Shown piece by piece: positions 31,977 through 41,991 of a stretch of DNA of 64,000 nt. The stretch comes from Zhengella mangrovi (GTDB lineage Bacteria > Pseudomonadota > Alphaproteobacteria > Rhizobiales > Rhizobiaceae): positions 1 to 64,000 of the forward strand of contig NZ_PDVP01000005.1 in assembly GCF_002727065.1 (NCBI RefSeq), in the 5' to 3' direction. The translations under genes and the position numbers were made by a program. How positions within the stretch are numbered: the stretch's first letter is position 1; each line of letters starts with the position of its first letter. Below the pieces are notes generated by a model. That model saw only the letters and a program-made list of their open reading frames with translations, did not search any database and was not told the DNA's origin.

Positions 31977-32543
31977 CTAGTCCTCAAAGTCCTTCGGGAT
32001 CGCCGAGCGGGGCAGGGGCATGTTGATGGCCGAGTAATCGGCGAAGGTCCGTTGCTCGGCAGGGCTCATCGCGATCGCGCGATGGAAGGGCATGGCGAAG
32101 GTCAGCATCCACAACCGGGCGTTCCGCTTTTGCATGAGGTAGTGGGAAATGAACGAGTGGCAGGTCACGCAATGGCTGACGGCCAGGTCCTTGCCGTCCT
32201 TCGGCAGCCGGTCCGGCCAGTGCGGATCGGCGGCAAGAGCCTCGGCACCGTCGGGTGGAAAATTGCCTGCCAGGTAGGCGGCGAGCGTCTGCGCTGCCTG
32301 CTCCCCGGTACCTTCCGGCAGCAGCGGCGCCAGCCGTTGCGACCAGTCGTCCGCTTCACCCTTCAGCGACAGCATCTCGCCCAGGCGGTCCTGGTGTTTT
32401 CCGTCAGGGCCGAACAGTCGGACAAGCAGCGCCTTTCCGCCATCCGGCATGAAGGCGAACCGGTCCTCCGAACGCGCGCCTGCCACCGTGAAGGCCAGGC
32501 CGATGCTGGCAAGAACGAAGAGGCGGGACAACCGCCGCGTCAT
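31977..32543 (-). CDS. Secreted c-type cytochrome-like protein with one haem site
   Basis: The 188-residue protein has a signal peptide (MTRRLSRLFVLASIGLAFTV, cleavage near GARS-ED at residue 25) and a single C-V-T-C-H haem-binding motif near residue 125 (VSHCVTCHSF). Following that are methionines that could supply the sixth ligand (TFAMPFHRAIAMSP, SAINMPLP). The 95-residue region before the haem motif is not a known cytochrome domain to me. It is coupled by a four-base overlap to the preceding YgiT-type gene. It is probably periplasmic, and the redox partner is unknown. Confidence 0.72.
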   Translation of the reverse strand: MTRRLSRLFVLASIGLAFTVAGARSEDRFAFMPDGGKALLVRLFGPDGKHQDRLGEMLSLKGEADDWSQRLAPLLPEGTGEQAAQTLAAYLAGNFPPDGAEALAADPHWPDRLPKDGKDLAVSHCVTCHSFISHYLMQKRNARLWMLTFAMPFHRAIAMSPAEQRTFADYSAINMPLPRSAIPKDFED

Positions 32544-32872
32544 GCCGGCTCCTCCCGGTCTGCGTCGGCATAGTCGATCACCGGCACGCTGACATGGCGT
32601 ACCGGCGTCATGTTCGAGGCCGTTCTGCGGATCCGGTCGAGCTGGTCGGCCACGCGGTTTTCAAGGTGTTGTTCGCCGCAGTTCCGGCAGATCAGGGCCG
32701 GAACCTTGTCCACGATGACCGGAGTCTCCTCCCAGTAGAAGACCACGGAGGTGACGACCTTTTCCAGCGCGTTTTTCCCGCAGACACTGCAATGGGCAAG
32801 TGCCTCGTCGGCAGCCTTCTCCCCGGTGTGGGCCGGCTCCGGCGGGGTTGCCCTGTGCGGCGTTTCCGTCAT
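32540..32872 (-). CDS. YgiT-type zinc finger protein
   Basis: The 110-residue protein carries two C-x2-C pairs, HCSVCG near residue 29 and ICRNCGEQHL near 62, separated by a strand-rich VVFYWEETPVIVDKVPALI. This is the MqsA/YgiT-type zinc ribbon. Unlike the MqsA antitoxin it has no C-terminal helix-turn-helix, and no toxin gene is adjacent. The ATG at 32872 follows GGGAG seven bases upstream. An in-frame extension to 33127 has no support. It is co-transcribed with the cytochrome gene downstream. Confidence 0.72.
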   Translation of the reverse strand: MTETPHRATPPEPAHTGEKAADEALAHCSVCGKNALEKVVTSVVFYWEETPVIVDKVPALICRNCGEQHLENRVADQLDRIRRTASNMTPVRHVSVPVIDYADADREEPA

Positions 32873-33266
32873 CGTTGCACTCCCAGGGAAGCGGCGGGCG
32901 ACTGCGGGGCTCGCAATCGTCCGCCGGCGCCGCGTGAGCGGCAATTCATCCCGGTACGGTGGGGCTTGCATCCCGGGACGAAGCAAGAGGTGATCATCGT
33001 CACCAGACTGCGAACGGTGCAGGCAAGAACTGCTCCGGACGCCGACTGATATGGTCGGGCCTCCAGGCTCCGCGCCATGGCGACCATCCCATGATATCCA
33101 TGTTTGTCCAAAACCGGCTTGCAGCATTGACGGGTATCAATCCTGTCACGGGCGGGCGCATGATGCCCGTCAATGCCGGGCGCCGATGTGCCGCCGATCG
33201 TACGGTCGACGCCGGGACGGATGGCCGGCGCCACGGCAGGAGAGACACCGGAACAGGGGAGTGACG
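32873..33266. other. 394-base gene-free divergent region with FNR box
   Basis: No gene is supported here. The open frames on both strands lack ribosome binding sites and are extensions of the flanking genes. The region carries a clear FNR-type box at 33127-33140 and should contain the promoters of the YgiT/cytochrome pair (leftward) and the phosphoribosyltransferase gene (rightward). Confidence 0.6.
33127..33140. promoter_or_regulatory. FNR box upstream of phosphoribosyltransferase gene
   Basis: TTGAC-GGGT-ATCAA matches the FNR/FixK consensus TTGAT-N4-ATCAA in nine of ten informative positions. It lies 126 bases before the ATG at 33267 and about 255 bases before the YgiT-type gene. The FNR-type regulator is encoded 0.7 kb away. 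Confidence 0.65.
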
Positions 33267-33932
33267 ATGATGGCGATGTTCAGCGACCGGATCGATGCGG
33301 GCCGCCGGCTCGCCGCCGCGCTCGGCCCCAGGGAGCCCGCCGGCACCGTGATCTTCGCCCTGCCGCGCGGCGGTGTGCCGGTGGCCGCCGAGATCGCTTC
33401 CGCCACCGGCGCACCGATGGACCTGCTGTTCGTCCGGAAGATCGGTGCGCCCGGCCACGAGGAACTGGCGCTCGGCGCGGTCGTCGACGGGGAAGCGCCG
33501 GATATCGCGATCAACGAGGATGTTGCGCGGTATTACGGCCTCGGCCGGGCGGAGGTGGAAGCGATGGCAAAACCGCATCTCGCGGAAATCGAGCGCCGCA
33601 GGCATCTCTATCTCGGCGGTCGTGCGCCCCTGTCGGCCCGCGGCAGGACGGCGGTCGTGGTCGATGATGGAATCGCGACCGGCGCCAGCATGCTCGCCGC
33701 GTTGCGGGCGCTGAAACACCGCCACCCGGCTGCGGTCGTGCTGGCCGTGCCCGTCGCTCCGCCCGACACGCTCGAGCAGCTCCGGCCGCTGGCCGACGAG
33801 GTTGTCTGTCTGGAGGTTCCCGCGAATTTCCTCGCGGTCGGCGCCCACTACGAGGCATTCCCGCAGGTCGGGGACGACGAGGTCGTTGAGATCATGCGCC
33901 GTGTCGCCGAGCGTCCGCGCGGCCCGTCATGA
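33267..33932 (+). CDS. Phosphoribosyltransferase family protein
   Basis: The 221-residue protein has the type I PRTase fold. The PRPP-binding loop is TAVVVDDGIATGASMLAALR (residues about 127-146) and the pyrophosphate loop region is FALPRGGVPVAAEI near residue 33. Such stand-alone PRTases are often found in stress or dormancy-type gene clusters, and their base substrate is unknown. The ATG at 33267 has AGGGGAG before it. Two further in-frame ATGs follow within ten bases. An FNR box upstream suggests induction at low oxygen. Confidence 0.85.
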   Translation: MMAMFSDRIDAGRRLAAALGPREPAGTVIFALPRGGVPVAAEIASATGAPMDLLFVRKIGAPGHEELALGAVVDGEAPDIAINEDVARYYGLGRAEVEAMAKPHLAEIERRRHLYLGGRAPLSARGRTAVVVDDGIATGASMLAALRALKHRHPAAVVLAVPVAPPDTLEQLRPLADEVVCLEVPANFLAVGAHYEAFPQVGDDEVVEIMRRVAERPRGPS

Positions 33933-33946
33933 CGGGCCGCGATGGC

Positions 33947-34756
33947 TCAGGCGGCGTGGCGCGGTGATGCCGTTTCGCCGGCGATGGCCCCCGCAGCGAC
34001 GGCCGCATGCCCGTGCGACAGGGATTGCAGTTCCTCGCCGATGAGCGCGGCCATGGACCGCAGCCGTGCCATGCTGATGATGGTGACGGTCTGGCCGTCG
34101 ATCACCGTGAGGATGCCCTTTCGGGATAGCTGCTGCATGTTGCGTGACAGCGTTTCCGTCGTCGTGCCGAGGTAGGCGGCGAGATCCTTGCGCGGAATGG
34201 GAATGTTGAGGTCGATCGGTTCCCGCCCGGGCGCGTCGCCGAGCTGCCGCCTGGTCAGGGCGAACAGGTATCCGGCCAGCCGCTGAAGCGTCGTGCGGCA
34301 GTTGAACAGGGTAAGCCATTCCTGGATTTCCTCGGCCTGACGCTGGGTCGTCTCCAGGATCGAGCAGGAAAGGTCGGGGCATTGCCGGGCCAGCGAAAGG
34401 AAGGCTTGCCGGGGAAACAGGCAGACCTGGGCGTCCGTCGCGCTCTCGTAGGCAAATCGCGAGGCCTGTTCGAAGGCGTTGCCGATCAGGCGTCCGTCCT
34501 CGATGAGCCCGACGACCATGTGGCGGCCGTCGGCGGTCGTGTTGGTCATCTTGACGATGCCGGAACGGACGACGCCGATGTGCTGCCCGGTTTCGCCTTG
34601 CGCGATGATGGTCGCGCCGGGCGCAACGGCGCATGGGGTCGACAGGGAGGCGAGGGACCGGAGCGCCTCGGGGCTGGCGCCCTTGCATGGCCCGTAGGCC
34701 CGTGACGGGCAGCTTGCGCATCGGTTGGAAGCAAGGACATGCGGGTTCGACATCAT
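33947..34756 (-). CDS. FNR-type oxygen-responsive regulator (Crp/Fnr family)
   Basis: The 269-residue protein has an N-terminal cysteine cluster Cys13-x2-Cys16-x7-Cys24 and an internal Cys112 (AQVCLFP). Together these are the four ligands expected for an oxygen-labile [4Fe-4S] cluster as in FnrN/FnrL proteins. A cyclic-nucleotide-type beta roll follows and a helix-turn-helix with TTTETLSRNMQQLSRKG. The E-x2-S-R pattern there is the one that reads TTGAT half sites. It probably acts on the boxes at 31954, 33127, 35933 and 49841. The gene starts with two consecutive ATGs. It ends 14 bases from the convergent PRTase gene. Confidence 0.9.
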   Translation of the reverse strand: MMSNPHVLASNRCASCPSRAYGPCKGASPEALRSLASLSTPCAVAPGATIIAQGETGQHIGVVRSGIVKMTNTTADGRHMVVGLIEDGRLIGNAFEQASRFAYESATDAQVCLFPRQAFLSLARQCPDLSCSILETTQRQAEEIQEWLTLFNCRTTLQRLAGYLFALTRRQLGDAPGREPIDLNIPIPRKDLAAYLGTTTETLSRNMQQLSRKGILTVIDGQTVTIISMARLRSMAALIGEELQSLSHGHAAVAAGAIAGETASPRHAA

Positions 34757-34992
34757 GGCGGCTCCTCCCAGACTCAGGTCATCTCAGGTCCGCCGACTTC
34801 CTCTCGTCTTCGCCCGCGCCAGGCTCTGGCGGTTGGAGCCACGGGCCGTGCATCGTGCCCTCCTCGCAGGGAGTTTTCCCAAGACACTGGAAAATGATTC
34901 CACCGTGAGGCGTTTTGGGCAAAGAATTTTTTGTAGAGAATTGTTGAGACGCCGCGACACGCCGGTCCGGCCGGCTCAGAAAAAGCCCTGCG

Positions 34993-35763
34993 TCAGCTCT
35001 TCTCGTCCGGGTCCGACGGCACGCGCACCGCCGGGCGAACGTCGCCGACGAAGACGTAACCGACCCCGCGCACGCTCCGGATCAGGCCTTCGTTCGACTG
35101 GTCGGCTTCCATCTTCTCGCGCAGGTGCGCGATATGGCCGTCCAGCGTCCGGTCCAGCGGGTTCCTGTTGCGCCCGCGAAGCTTCTGCCAGATCTCGTCG
35201 CGCGACAGGATGCGGCCGGGATTGTCGAGAAAAAGCGCGAGCAGCTTGAACTCGGTCTCCGTCAGGTGAATTTCCTGATTGTCCGATTTCCGCAGGATCC
35301 GCCGCATGAGGTTGAAGACGGTGTGGTCGAACGACAGTTCCCCGGCCAGTTCGTGCGGGTGCGGCAGCCGGCCGTAGCGTTCCAGCACGGAGCGGACGCG
35401 GATCTCCACTTCCCGGGCGTGGAAGGGCTTGGCGATGTAATCGTCCGCGCCCGCTTCCAGGCCGGCCACGCGGTCCATCGGATCCGCCTGGGCCGTGATG
35501 ATGATGACCGGGATGTTGTGATGCATGCGCAGCGAATGGGCGAGCGCCAGTCCGTCGTCCCCGCCGAACGGGATGTCGAGCGTCACGAGGTCGAACGCCT
35601 GCCCGTCGATCAGGTCCATCAGTTCCGACCTGTTCGAGGCGGAAACCGTCAGGTGACCTGCATCCGACAGCGCCTGGCAAAGCGAACGGCGAACGGTCTC
35701 GTCCTCGTCTGCAACGAGAATGCGGCAGCTTCCGTTTTCATCGGCTTTCCCGGCGTCGTCCAT
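34993..35763 (-). CDS. OmpR-type response regulator (orphan)
   Basis: The 256-residue protein has a receiver domain (acidic residues in ADEDE, phospho-acceptor Asp in LVTLDIPFGG, Lys in IAKPFHARE) and a winged-helix DNA-binding domain (LTETEFKLLALFLDNPGRIL, ending IRSVRGVGYVF). GGAGGAACC lies before the ATG. No histidine kinase gene adjoins, so it is an orphan here. It diverges from the DUF3775 gene across 238 bases that include an FNR-like box. Confidence 0.9.
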   Translation of the reverse strand: MDDAGKADENGSCRILVADEDETVRRSLCQALSDAGHLTVSASNRSELMDLIDGQAFDLVTLDIPFGGDDGLALAHSLRMHHNIPVIIITAQADPMDRVAGLEAGADDYIAKPFHAREVEIRVRSVLERYGRLPHPHELAGELSFDHTVFNLMRRILRKSDNQEIHLTETEFKLLALFLDNPGRILSRDEIWQKLRGRNRNPLDRTLDGHIAHLREKMEADQSNEGLIRSVRGVGYVFVGDVRPAVRVPSDPDEKS

Positions 35764-35932
35764 GGTTCCTCCCTGCTACCGATGAATGTATAATAACAAC
35801 ATAATATGTAGAGAAGCCCAAAACGCGCCGCACCGGTCATGAATGATCGCCGGCGATGGTGCAAATGGCGGCCCCCGGAACAGTTCAAGCGGCGGCTGTT
35901 GCCCTGGTGCCGCCCGCCTTTCGCGGTATCTC

Positions 35933-35946
35933 ATGACCTGGGTCAA
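35933..35946. promoter_or_regulatory. FNR/FixK-like box upstream of DUF3775 gene
   Basis: ATGAC-CTGG-GTCAA has FNR-box symmetry with the outer left base changed. It lies 55-68 bases before the ATG at 36002, a normal distance for an activator site. Confidence 0.5.
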
Positions 35947-36001
35947 TGGCCGGCCGCCGCCCGGGTGGCAGGATGAGTATCTGTGAACAGAGGAGGCGGA
36001 C

Positions 36002-36397
36002 ATGGCCGTTTTGCCCATCGACAGCGAAGAACTCAGCGCGATCCTGCTCAGGCTGCGTGCGATCATGGCGCGCGAGGAAAACGATGTGCCCGATCCGGGT
36101 GGCAATCCCGGCGATGATGAGGTTTCCGCGGCCCTCCAGGACCTGCCGGATGACTTGAGCCGGGAGGAAGTCGTCGAGGAGATCGAGGCGCTGAATGATG
36201 ACCAGCAGGACGCGCTCGTCGCGTTGTGCTGGCTTGGCCGCGGCGACTACGAGGCGCAGGAATGGGAAAGCGCGCTGGCCATGGCCAACGAGCGCCACGA
36301 GGGTTCGACGGCCGAGTACCTGCTGTCCCACCCGCTCGTTCCCGAACAGATCGAGGAAGGCTGGGAGATGCTGCGCGAGTCCGGCGAACTCGAATGA
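36002..36397 (+). CDS. DUF3775 family protein
   Basis: The 131-residue acidic protein shows the DUF3775 region in its second half (LNDDQQDALVALCWLGRGDY and STAEYLLSHPLVPEQIEEG). The function of the family is unknown. The start has a strong AGGAGGCGGAC before the ATG. An FNR-like box lies upstream. It ends 12 bases from the convergent modC gene. Confidence 0.82.
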   Translation: MAVLPIDSEELSAILLRLRAIMAREENDVPDPGGNPGDDEVSAALQDLPDDLSREEVVEEIEALNDDQQDALVALCWLGRGDYEAQEWESALAMANERHEGSTAEYLLSHPLVPEQIEEGWEMLRESGELE

Positions 36398-36409
36398 CCG
36401 GTTCGTCCG

Positions 36410-37489
36410 CTACCGGCCGATATCCGCCGGCGAGACCGAGACCGTCTTGATCACCGCGTGAACCGCCGCGCCAGGCGCAAGGCCCAGCGCGCCGACGGAG
36501 CGCTGCGTGATCCGGGCAAGCACACGACCGGCCGGGGTGTCGATGGCCACCATGGCCCCCGGGCCGCCCCCTTCACGGATTTCCGCCACCGTTCCCGCCA
36601 GGATGTTGAGCGCGGACAATCCCTCCGGCCGCTGCCGTGAAAGGATCACATCATGCGCGGCGATGCGAACGCGCACCGGCTGGCCCGGCAACTGGGCCAG
36701 GTGCGGCAGGAACAATGGTGTGCCGCCGGCGGAAAGCTCGGTCAGGCCGTCGTCGTGGTGGCGCACCACCGTCGCCGCGATCAGCGCGCCCGCCTCGCGC
36801 GAACCGAGCGGCGTGACCGACGGATCGCCGAGAACCGCCTCGGGCGGTCCCTGCCGCACCACGCCCCCGTTCTCCAGCGCCACGACGGTCGTGGCCAGCC
36901 GCGCCACCTCCGAGGCCGAATGGCTGACGTAGAGGATCGGCACCGACACCTCGTCGCGCAACCGCTCGAAATAGGGCAGGATCTCGGCCTTGCGCGCCTC
37001 GTCCAGCGCGGCGAGGGGTTCGTCGGCCAGGATCAGCCGCGGCGCGCAGAGCAGCGCGCGGCCGATCGCCACCCGCTGTTTCTCGCCGCCCGAGAGCAGG
37101 CCCGGCCGCCGGTCCAGGAGATGGCCGATGCCGAGCATCTCGACGACATGGTCTTCGCGCTCCGCCCGGCTGCCGCGCGGCGCGAACCATCGCCCGTAGG
37201 CAAGGTTCTGGCGCACCGTCAGGTGCGGAAACAGCCGCCCTTCCTGGAACACCGTGCCGAGACGCCGCCGGTGCGGCGCCAGCGCGATGCCGCGTCCGGT
37301 GTCGAGCAGGACATCCGTGTCCAGCGTGATCCGGCCCTCGTCGGGCTTCAGCAGGCCGGCGACGGCCTTGACGATGGTGGACTTGCCCGATCCCGAGCGG
37401 CCGAAGAGCACGGTGACGCCATGCGGGACCGTGAAGGTGGCATCCAGCTGGAAGCCCGGGAACCGGTGGCGCAGGGCGACGGAGAGCAT
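36410..37489 (-). CDS. modC: Molybdate ABC transporter ATP-binding protein
   Basis: The 359-residue ATPase has Walker A GRSGSGKST near residue 32, the signature LSGGEKQRVAIGRAL and Walker B LILADEPLAALD. A C-terminal molybdate-binding (MOP/TOBE) domain follows at about residues 290-355, beginning SALNILAGTVAEI. The start overlaps the modB stop by one base (TGATG). It energises molybdate uptake through ModB. Confidence 0.93.
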   Translation of the reverse strand: MLSVALRHRFPGFQLDATFTVPHGVTVLFGRSGSGKSTIVKAVAGLLKPDEGRITLDTDVLLDTGRGIALAPHRRRLGTVFQEGRLFPHLTVRQNLAYGRWFAPRGSRAEREDHVVEMLGIGHLLDRRPGLLSGGEKQRVAIGRALLCAPRLILADEPLAALDEARKAEILPYFERLRDEVSVPILYVSHSASEVARLATTVVALENGGVVRQGPPEAVLGDPSVTPLGSREAGALIAATVVRHHDDGLTELSAGGTPLFLPHLAQLPGQPVRVRIAAHDVILSRQRPEGLSALNILAGTVAEIREGGGPGAMVAIDTPAGRVLARITQRSVGALGLAPGAAVHAVIKTVSVSPADIGR

Positions 37490-38187
37490 CAGCCGCCTCC
37501 CACCCGCGCCGCCACCCGGCGCGCGACGAATTCCGACAGCATGAGCGCCGACATCGCGACGGCGATGGCCACGACGACCAGCCGGGCCGCCGACGTCTCG
37601 CCGCCCGGTACTTGCAGGAAAGCATAGACGGCCGAGGGCAGGGTCTGCGTCTGGCCCGGAATGTTGGAGACGAAGGTGATGGTGGCGCCGAACTCGCCCA
37701 TGGCCTTGGCAAAGGCCAGGATCGCGCCGGCGATGATGCCGGGCAGGGTGAGCGGCAGCGTCACCGTCAGGAACACCCAGGCCGGCGAGGCGCCAAGGGT
37801 CGCGCCGGCCTCTTCAAGCCGGGGGTCGACGGCCTCGATCGACAGCCGGATCGCCCGCACCATCAGCGGAAAGGCCATGATCGCGGCAGCCAGTACGGCG
37901 CCGGTCCAGCGGAAGGCGAAGACGATGCCGAACCATTCGTCGAGATAGTACCCGATCCAGCCCTTGCGGCCCATCGACAGGAGCAGAAGGTAGCCCGTCA
38001 CGACCGGCGGCAGGATGAGCGGCAGGTGAACCAGTCCGTTGACGACCTGCTTGCCGGGAAACTGCCAGCGTGCCAGCGCATAGGCGACGAGGATGCCGGC
38101 CGGCAGGCTCGCCAGCGTCGCCACCGATGCCACGCGCAGCGACAGCGCCACGGCCTGCCATTCCTGGGGAGAAAGCCAATCGGTCAC
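37489..38187 (-). CDS. modB: Molybdate ABC transporter permease
   Basis: The 232-residue permease has about five membrane helices and the EAA loop EEAGATLGASPAWVFLTVTLP. The YLLLSMGRKGWIGYYL segment and the LGEFGATI-like MGEFGATITFVSNIPGQT are typical of ModB. Translation starts at a GTG at 38187, four bases after the modA stop. Confidence 0.93.
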   Translation of the reverse strand: MTDWLSPQEWQAVALSLRVASVATLASLPAGILVAYALARWQFPGKQVVNGLVHLPLILPPVVTGYLLLLSMGRKGWIGYYLDEWFGIVFAFRWTGAVLAAAIMAFPLMVRAIRLSIEAVDPRLEEAGATLGASPAWVFLTVTLPLTLPGIIAGAILAFAKAMGEFGATITFVSNIPGQTQTLPSAVYAFLQVPGGETSAARLVVVAIAVAMSALMLSEFVARRVAARVGGG

Positions 38188-38191
38188 GCGA

Positions 38192-38968
38192 TCACTTCAA
38201 GACCCTGAATCCCTGTTTCGTGAACGCTTCCCGCGCCATGGTGCCGGTCAGCGCGGTGAAGAAGGCGCGGTCGGCCTCGTCGGCCGCATTGGTCAGCAGC
38301 AGTGCGGGATAGATGATCGGCGGGTGACTGTCAGCAGGAAACGTGCCGACCACCGTCACATTGTCGGAAGCCGCGGCATCCGTGGCATAGACGATGCCGT
38401 AGGGTGCCTCGCCGCTGGCGACCAGGGCAAGCGCAGCGCGCACGTTGTCGGCCTGCGCTACCGATGGCGCCAGCACGTCCCACAGTCCGAGCGCGGTCAG
38501 CGACTCCTTGCCGTAGATCCCCGCCGGAACCGAATCGACCATGGCCATGGCCAGCTTGCCGTCCCCGAGCAGGGACGGCAGGTCGAAGCCGTCCCTGATC
38601 TCGACCCTCGCCGCGTCCTTGCCGTGCGCGATCAGCACCAGCGTGTTGGCGAGAATGTCCCGCCGTCCGCCGGGCACCACGAGGCCGGCCTGTTCCACCT
38701 CGTCCGCCCAGGCCGTGTTGGCGGAGATGAATAGGTCGGCCGGTGCGCCGGCCTCGATCTGCTTGGCGAGCTTGCCGGAGCCGGCATAGGAAACCGTCAC
38801 CGTGTTGCCGGTCTGCGCCTGCCAGCGGGCGGCAAATTCGTCCAGGCCGGTTTTCAGCGAAGCAGCCGCGAAGACCAGGACATCCGCGGCCAGCGCAGGG
38901 ACGGCCGTGCCGGCTGCCAGCACTGCCGCCAGCATTCCAGCAAGGATCGTCTTCGCCAGTTGTCGCAT
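38192..38968 (-). CDS. modA: Molybdate ABC transporter substrate-binding protein
   Basis: The 258-residue protein has a signal peptide ending at VPALA-AD near residue 28. The mature N-terminus is VLVFAAASLKTGLDEFAARW and the oxyanion-binding serines lie in AAASL and SYAGSGKLAKQIEAGAPAD. The ATG at 38968 is preceded by GGAGA. A longer frame would run into the upstream regulatory region. It is the first gene of modABC, with ModE-box-like sites just upstream. Confidence 0.93.
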   Translation of the reverse strand: MRQLAKTILAGMLAAVLAAGTAVPALAADVLVFAAASLKTGLDEFAARWQAQTGNTVTVSYAGSGKLAKQIEAGAPADLFISANTAWADEVEQAGLVVPGGRRDILANTLVLIAHGKDAARVEIRDGFDLPSLLGDGKLAMAMVDSVPAGIYGKESLTALGLWDVLAPSVAQADNVRAALALVASGEAPYGIVYATDAAASDNVTVVGTFPADSHPPIIYPALLLTNAADEADRAFFTALTGTMAREAFTKQGFRVLK

Positions 38969-38991
38969 GTGGCGTGTCTCCGCGTATGCAC

Positions 38992-39015
38992 CAATATGTC
39001 TGGCGGGAAATATCG
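38992..39015. promoter_or_regulatory. ModE-box-like palindrome upstream of modA
   Basis: On the minus strand the site reads CGATATTT-N8-ACATATTG, which fits alphaproteobacterial molybdenum boxes (CGNTAT...ATANCG). It ends 24 bases before the modA ATG, a position suited to repression by ModE-Mo. Confidence 0.5.
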
Positions 39016-39038
39016 CAACCACCCGTGTCAAACGCAAA

Positions 39039-39062
39039 CGTTATTTTCTGCCGGACATATCG
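39039..39062. promoter_or_regulatory. Second ModE-box-like palindrome at the end of modE
   Basis: CGTTATTT-N8-ACATATCG on the plus strand is the reverse-complement relative of the site at 38992 (18 of 22 aligned bases identical) and covers the modE stop codon. The two sites are 23 bases apart and face each other. Confidence 0.45.
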
Positions 39063-39415
39063 GCGAGCATCGCCTGCAGCGTCGCGATGCGGCCGGCATT
39101 GGCCGCGGCCGTTTCCTCCTCGATCGCGCGGTAGAGCGCGAGCACGTCCTGCCCGGCCTTCGTCAGGCTGGCGCCCCCGCCGCTGCTGCCGCCGCGCATG
39201 CTTTCCACCAGCGGTTCACGGAATGCCCGGTTCATCTCCTCCACCAGACTCCAGGCGCGCTTGTAGCTCATGCCCATGGTCCGGCCGGCCGCGGCAATCG
39301 ATCCTGCCTTGCCGATCTGCTCCAGCAGGTCCGCCTTGCCCGGGCCCAGCATGGCATCGTCGCCGAACAGGATTCGCAGGCGCAGGCGCGGCGTGTCGGA
39401 TCGGGTCTCGCTCAT
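39041..39415 (-). CDS. modE: Short ModE-type molybdate-responsive regulator
   Basis: The 124-residue protein consists of the ModE winged helix-turn-helix only: GPGKADLLEQIGKAGSIAAA, GMSYKRAWSLVEEMNRAF, and the glycine-rich wing GGSSGGGASLTKAGQDVLAL. The C-terminal molybdate-binding domains of E. coli ModE are absent, as in many alphaproteobacteria. Translation probably starts at the ATG at 39415, although the ribosome binding site is weak. Its stop is 72 bases before the modA start. Confidence 0.82.
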   Translation of the reverse strand: MSETRSDTPRLRLRILFGDDAMLGPGKADLLEQIGKAGSIAAAGRTMGMSYKRAWSLVEEMNRAFREPLVESMRGGSSGGGASLTKAGQDVLALYRAIEEETAAANAGRIATLQAMLADMSGRK

Positions 39416-39479
39416 GCAGGTGATATGGCACCAACCGGTCAACGCCCGCAAGCACCGGCCGCGCCGACGGCCTGCCGGC

Positions 39480-39509
39480 AAGAAGAAAGGGGCGGCCGGA
39501 GCCGCCCCT
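39480..39509 (-). terminator. Intrinsic terminator of katG
   Basis: On the minus strand a 9-bp stem (AGGGGCGGC / GCCGCCCCT, loop TCCG) is followed by TTTCTTCTT, a typical intrinsic terminator 26 bases after the katG stop. Confidence 0.75.
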
Positions 39510-39534
39510 CCCGTCAGGTTCCCGATGTCAGCCC

Positions 39535-41724
<2,190 letters not shown>

Positions 41725-41976
41725 TCATGGCTCGGTTGCGTTTGGAACTCGTTTGTCAACAGCGATGAGAAAGCGCGAAAGGTCGGTGGAATTCCCGCTG
41801 GTCGTATCGTGCTCCGCGTTTGTGACGCCAATTCGGTCGTCCGGCGGAAACATGAACCCGCCCCGATACCTGTGGCATCAGGACGGACGGGCAAACGTCG
41901 GCTCCTCCTCATCTCCTCGAAACGCAGACTAGCAAAGCCGGGCGATTAAATTAAGTTGGATTTCCTGATTGGCGTG

Positions 41977-41991
41977 ATAAGTATTTCTTAT
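41977..41991. promoter_or_regulatory. Palindrome at the oxyR start, candidate OxyR autoregulatory site
   Basis: ATAAG-TATTT-CTTAT is a perfect 15-base inverted repeat that runs into the oxyR ATG at 41990. Its ATA(A)G...CTTAT layout fits OxyR/LysR-type half sites. Binding here would block oxyR expression. Confidence 0.45.

Noticed and set aside
32540-32872. MqsRA-type toxin-antitoxin module
   Set aside because: Only the zinc ribbon is present, without the helix-turn-helix, and no small toxin gene adjoins.
33024-33037. Minus-strand GG-N10-GC pattern upstream of the YgiT-type gene
   Set aside because: The -12 TTGC is good but the -24 region (CGGAGCA) matches the consensus poorly and no activator palindrome is at the right distance.
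38994-39060. Terminator hairpin of modE
   Set aside because: The 22-bp arms pair less well in the transcribed (minus) strand because the mismatches are not G-U pairs there, and no T-run follows. Paired protein-binding sites fit better.
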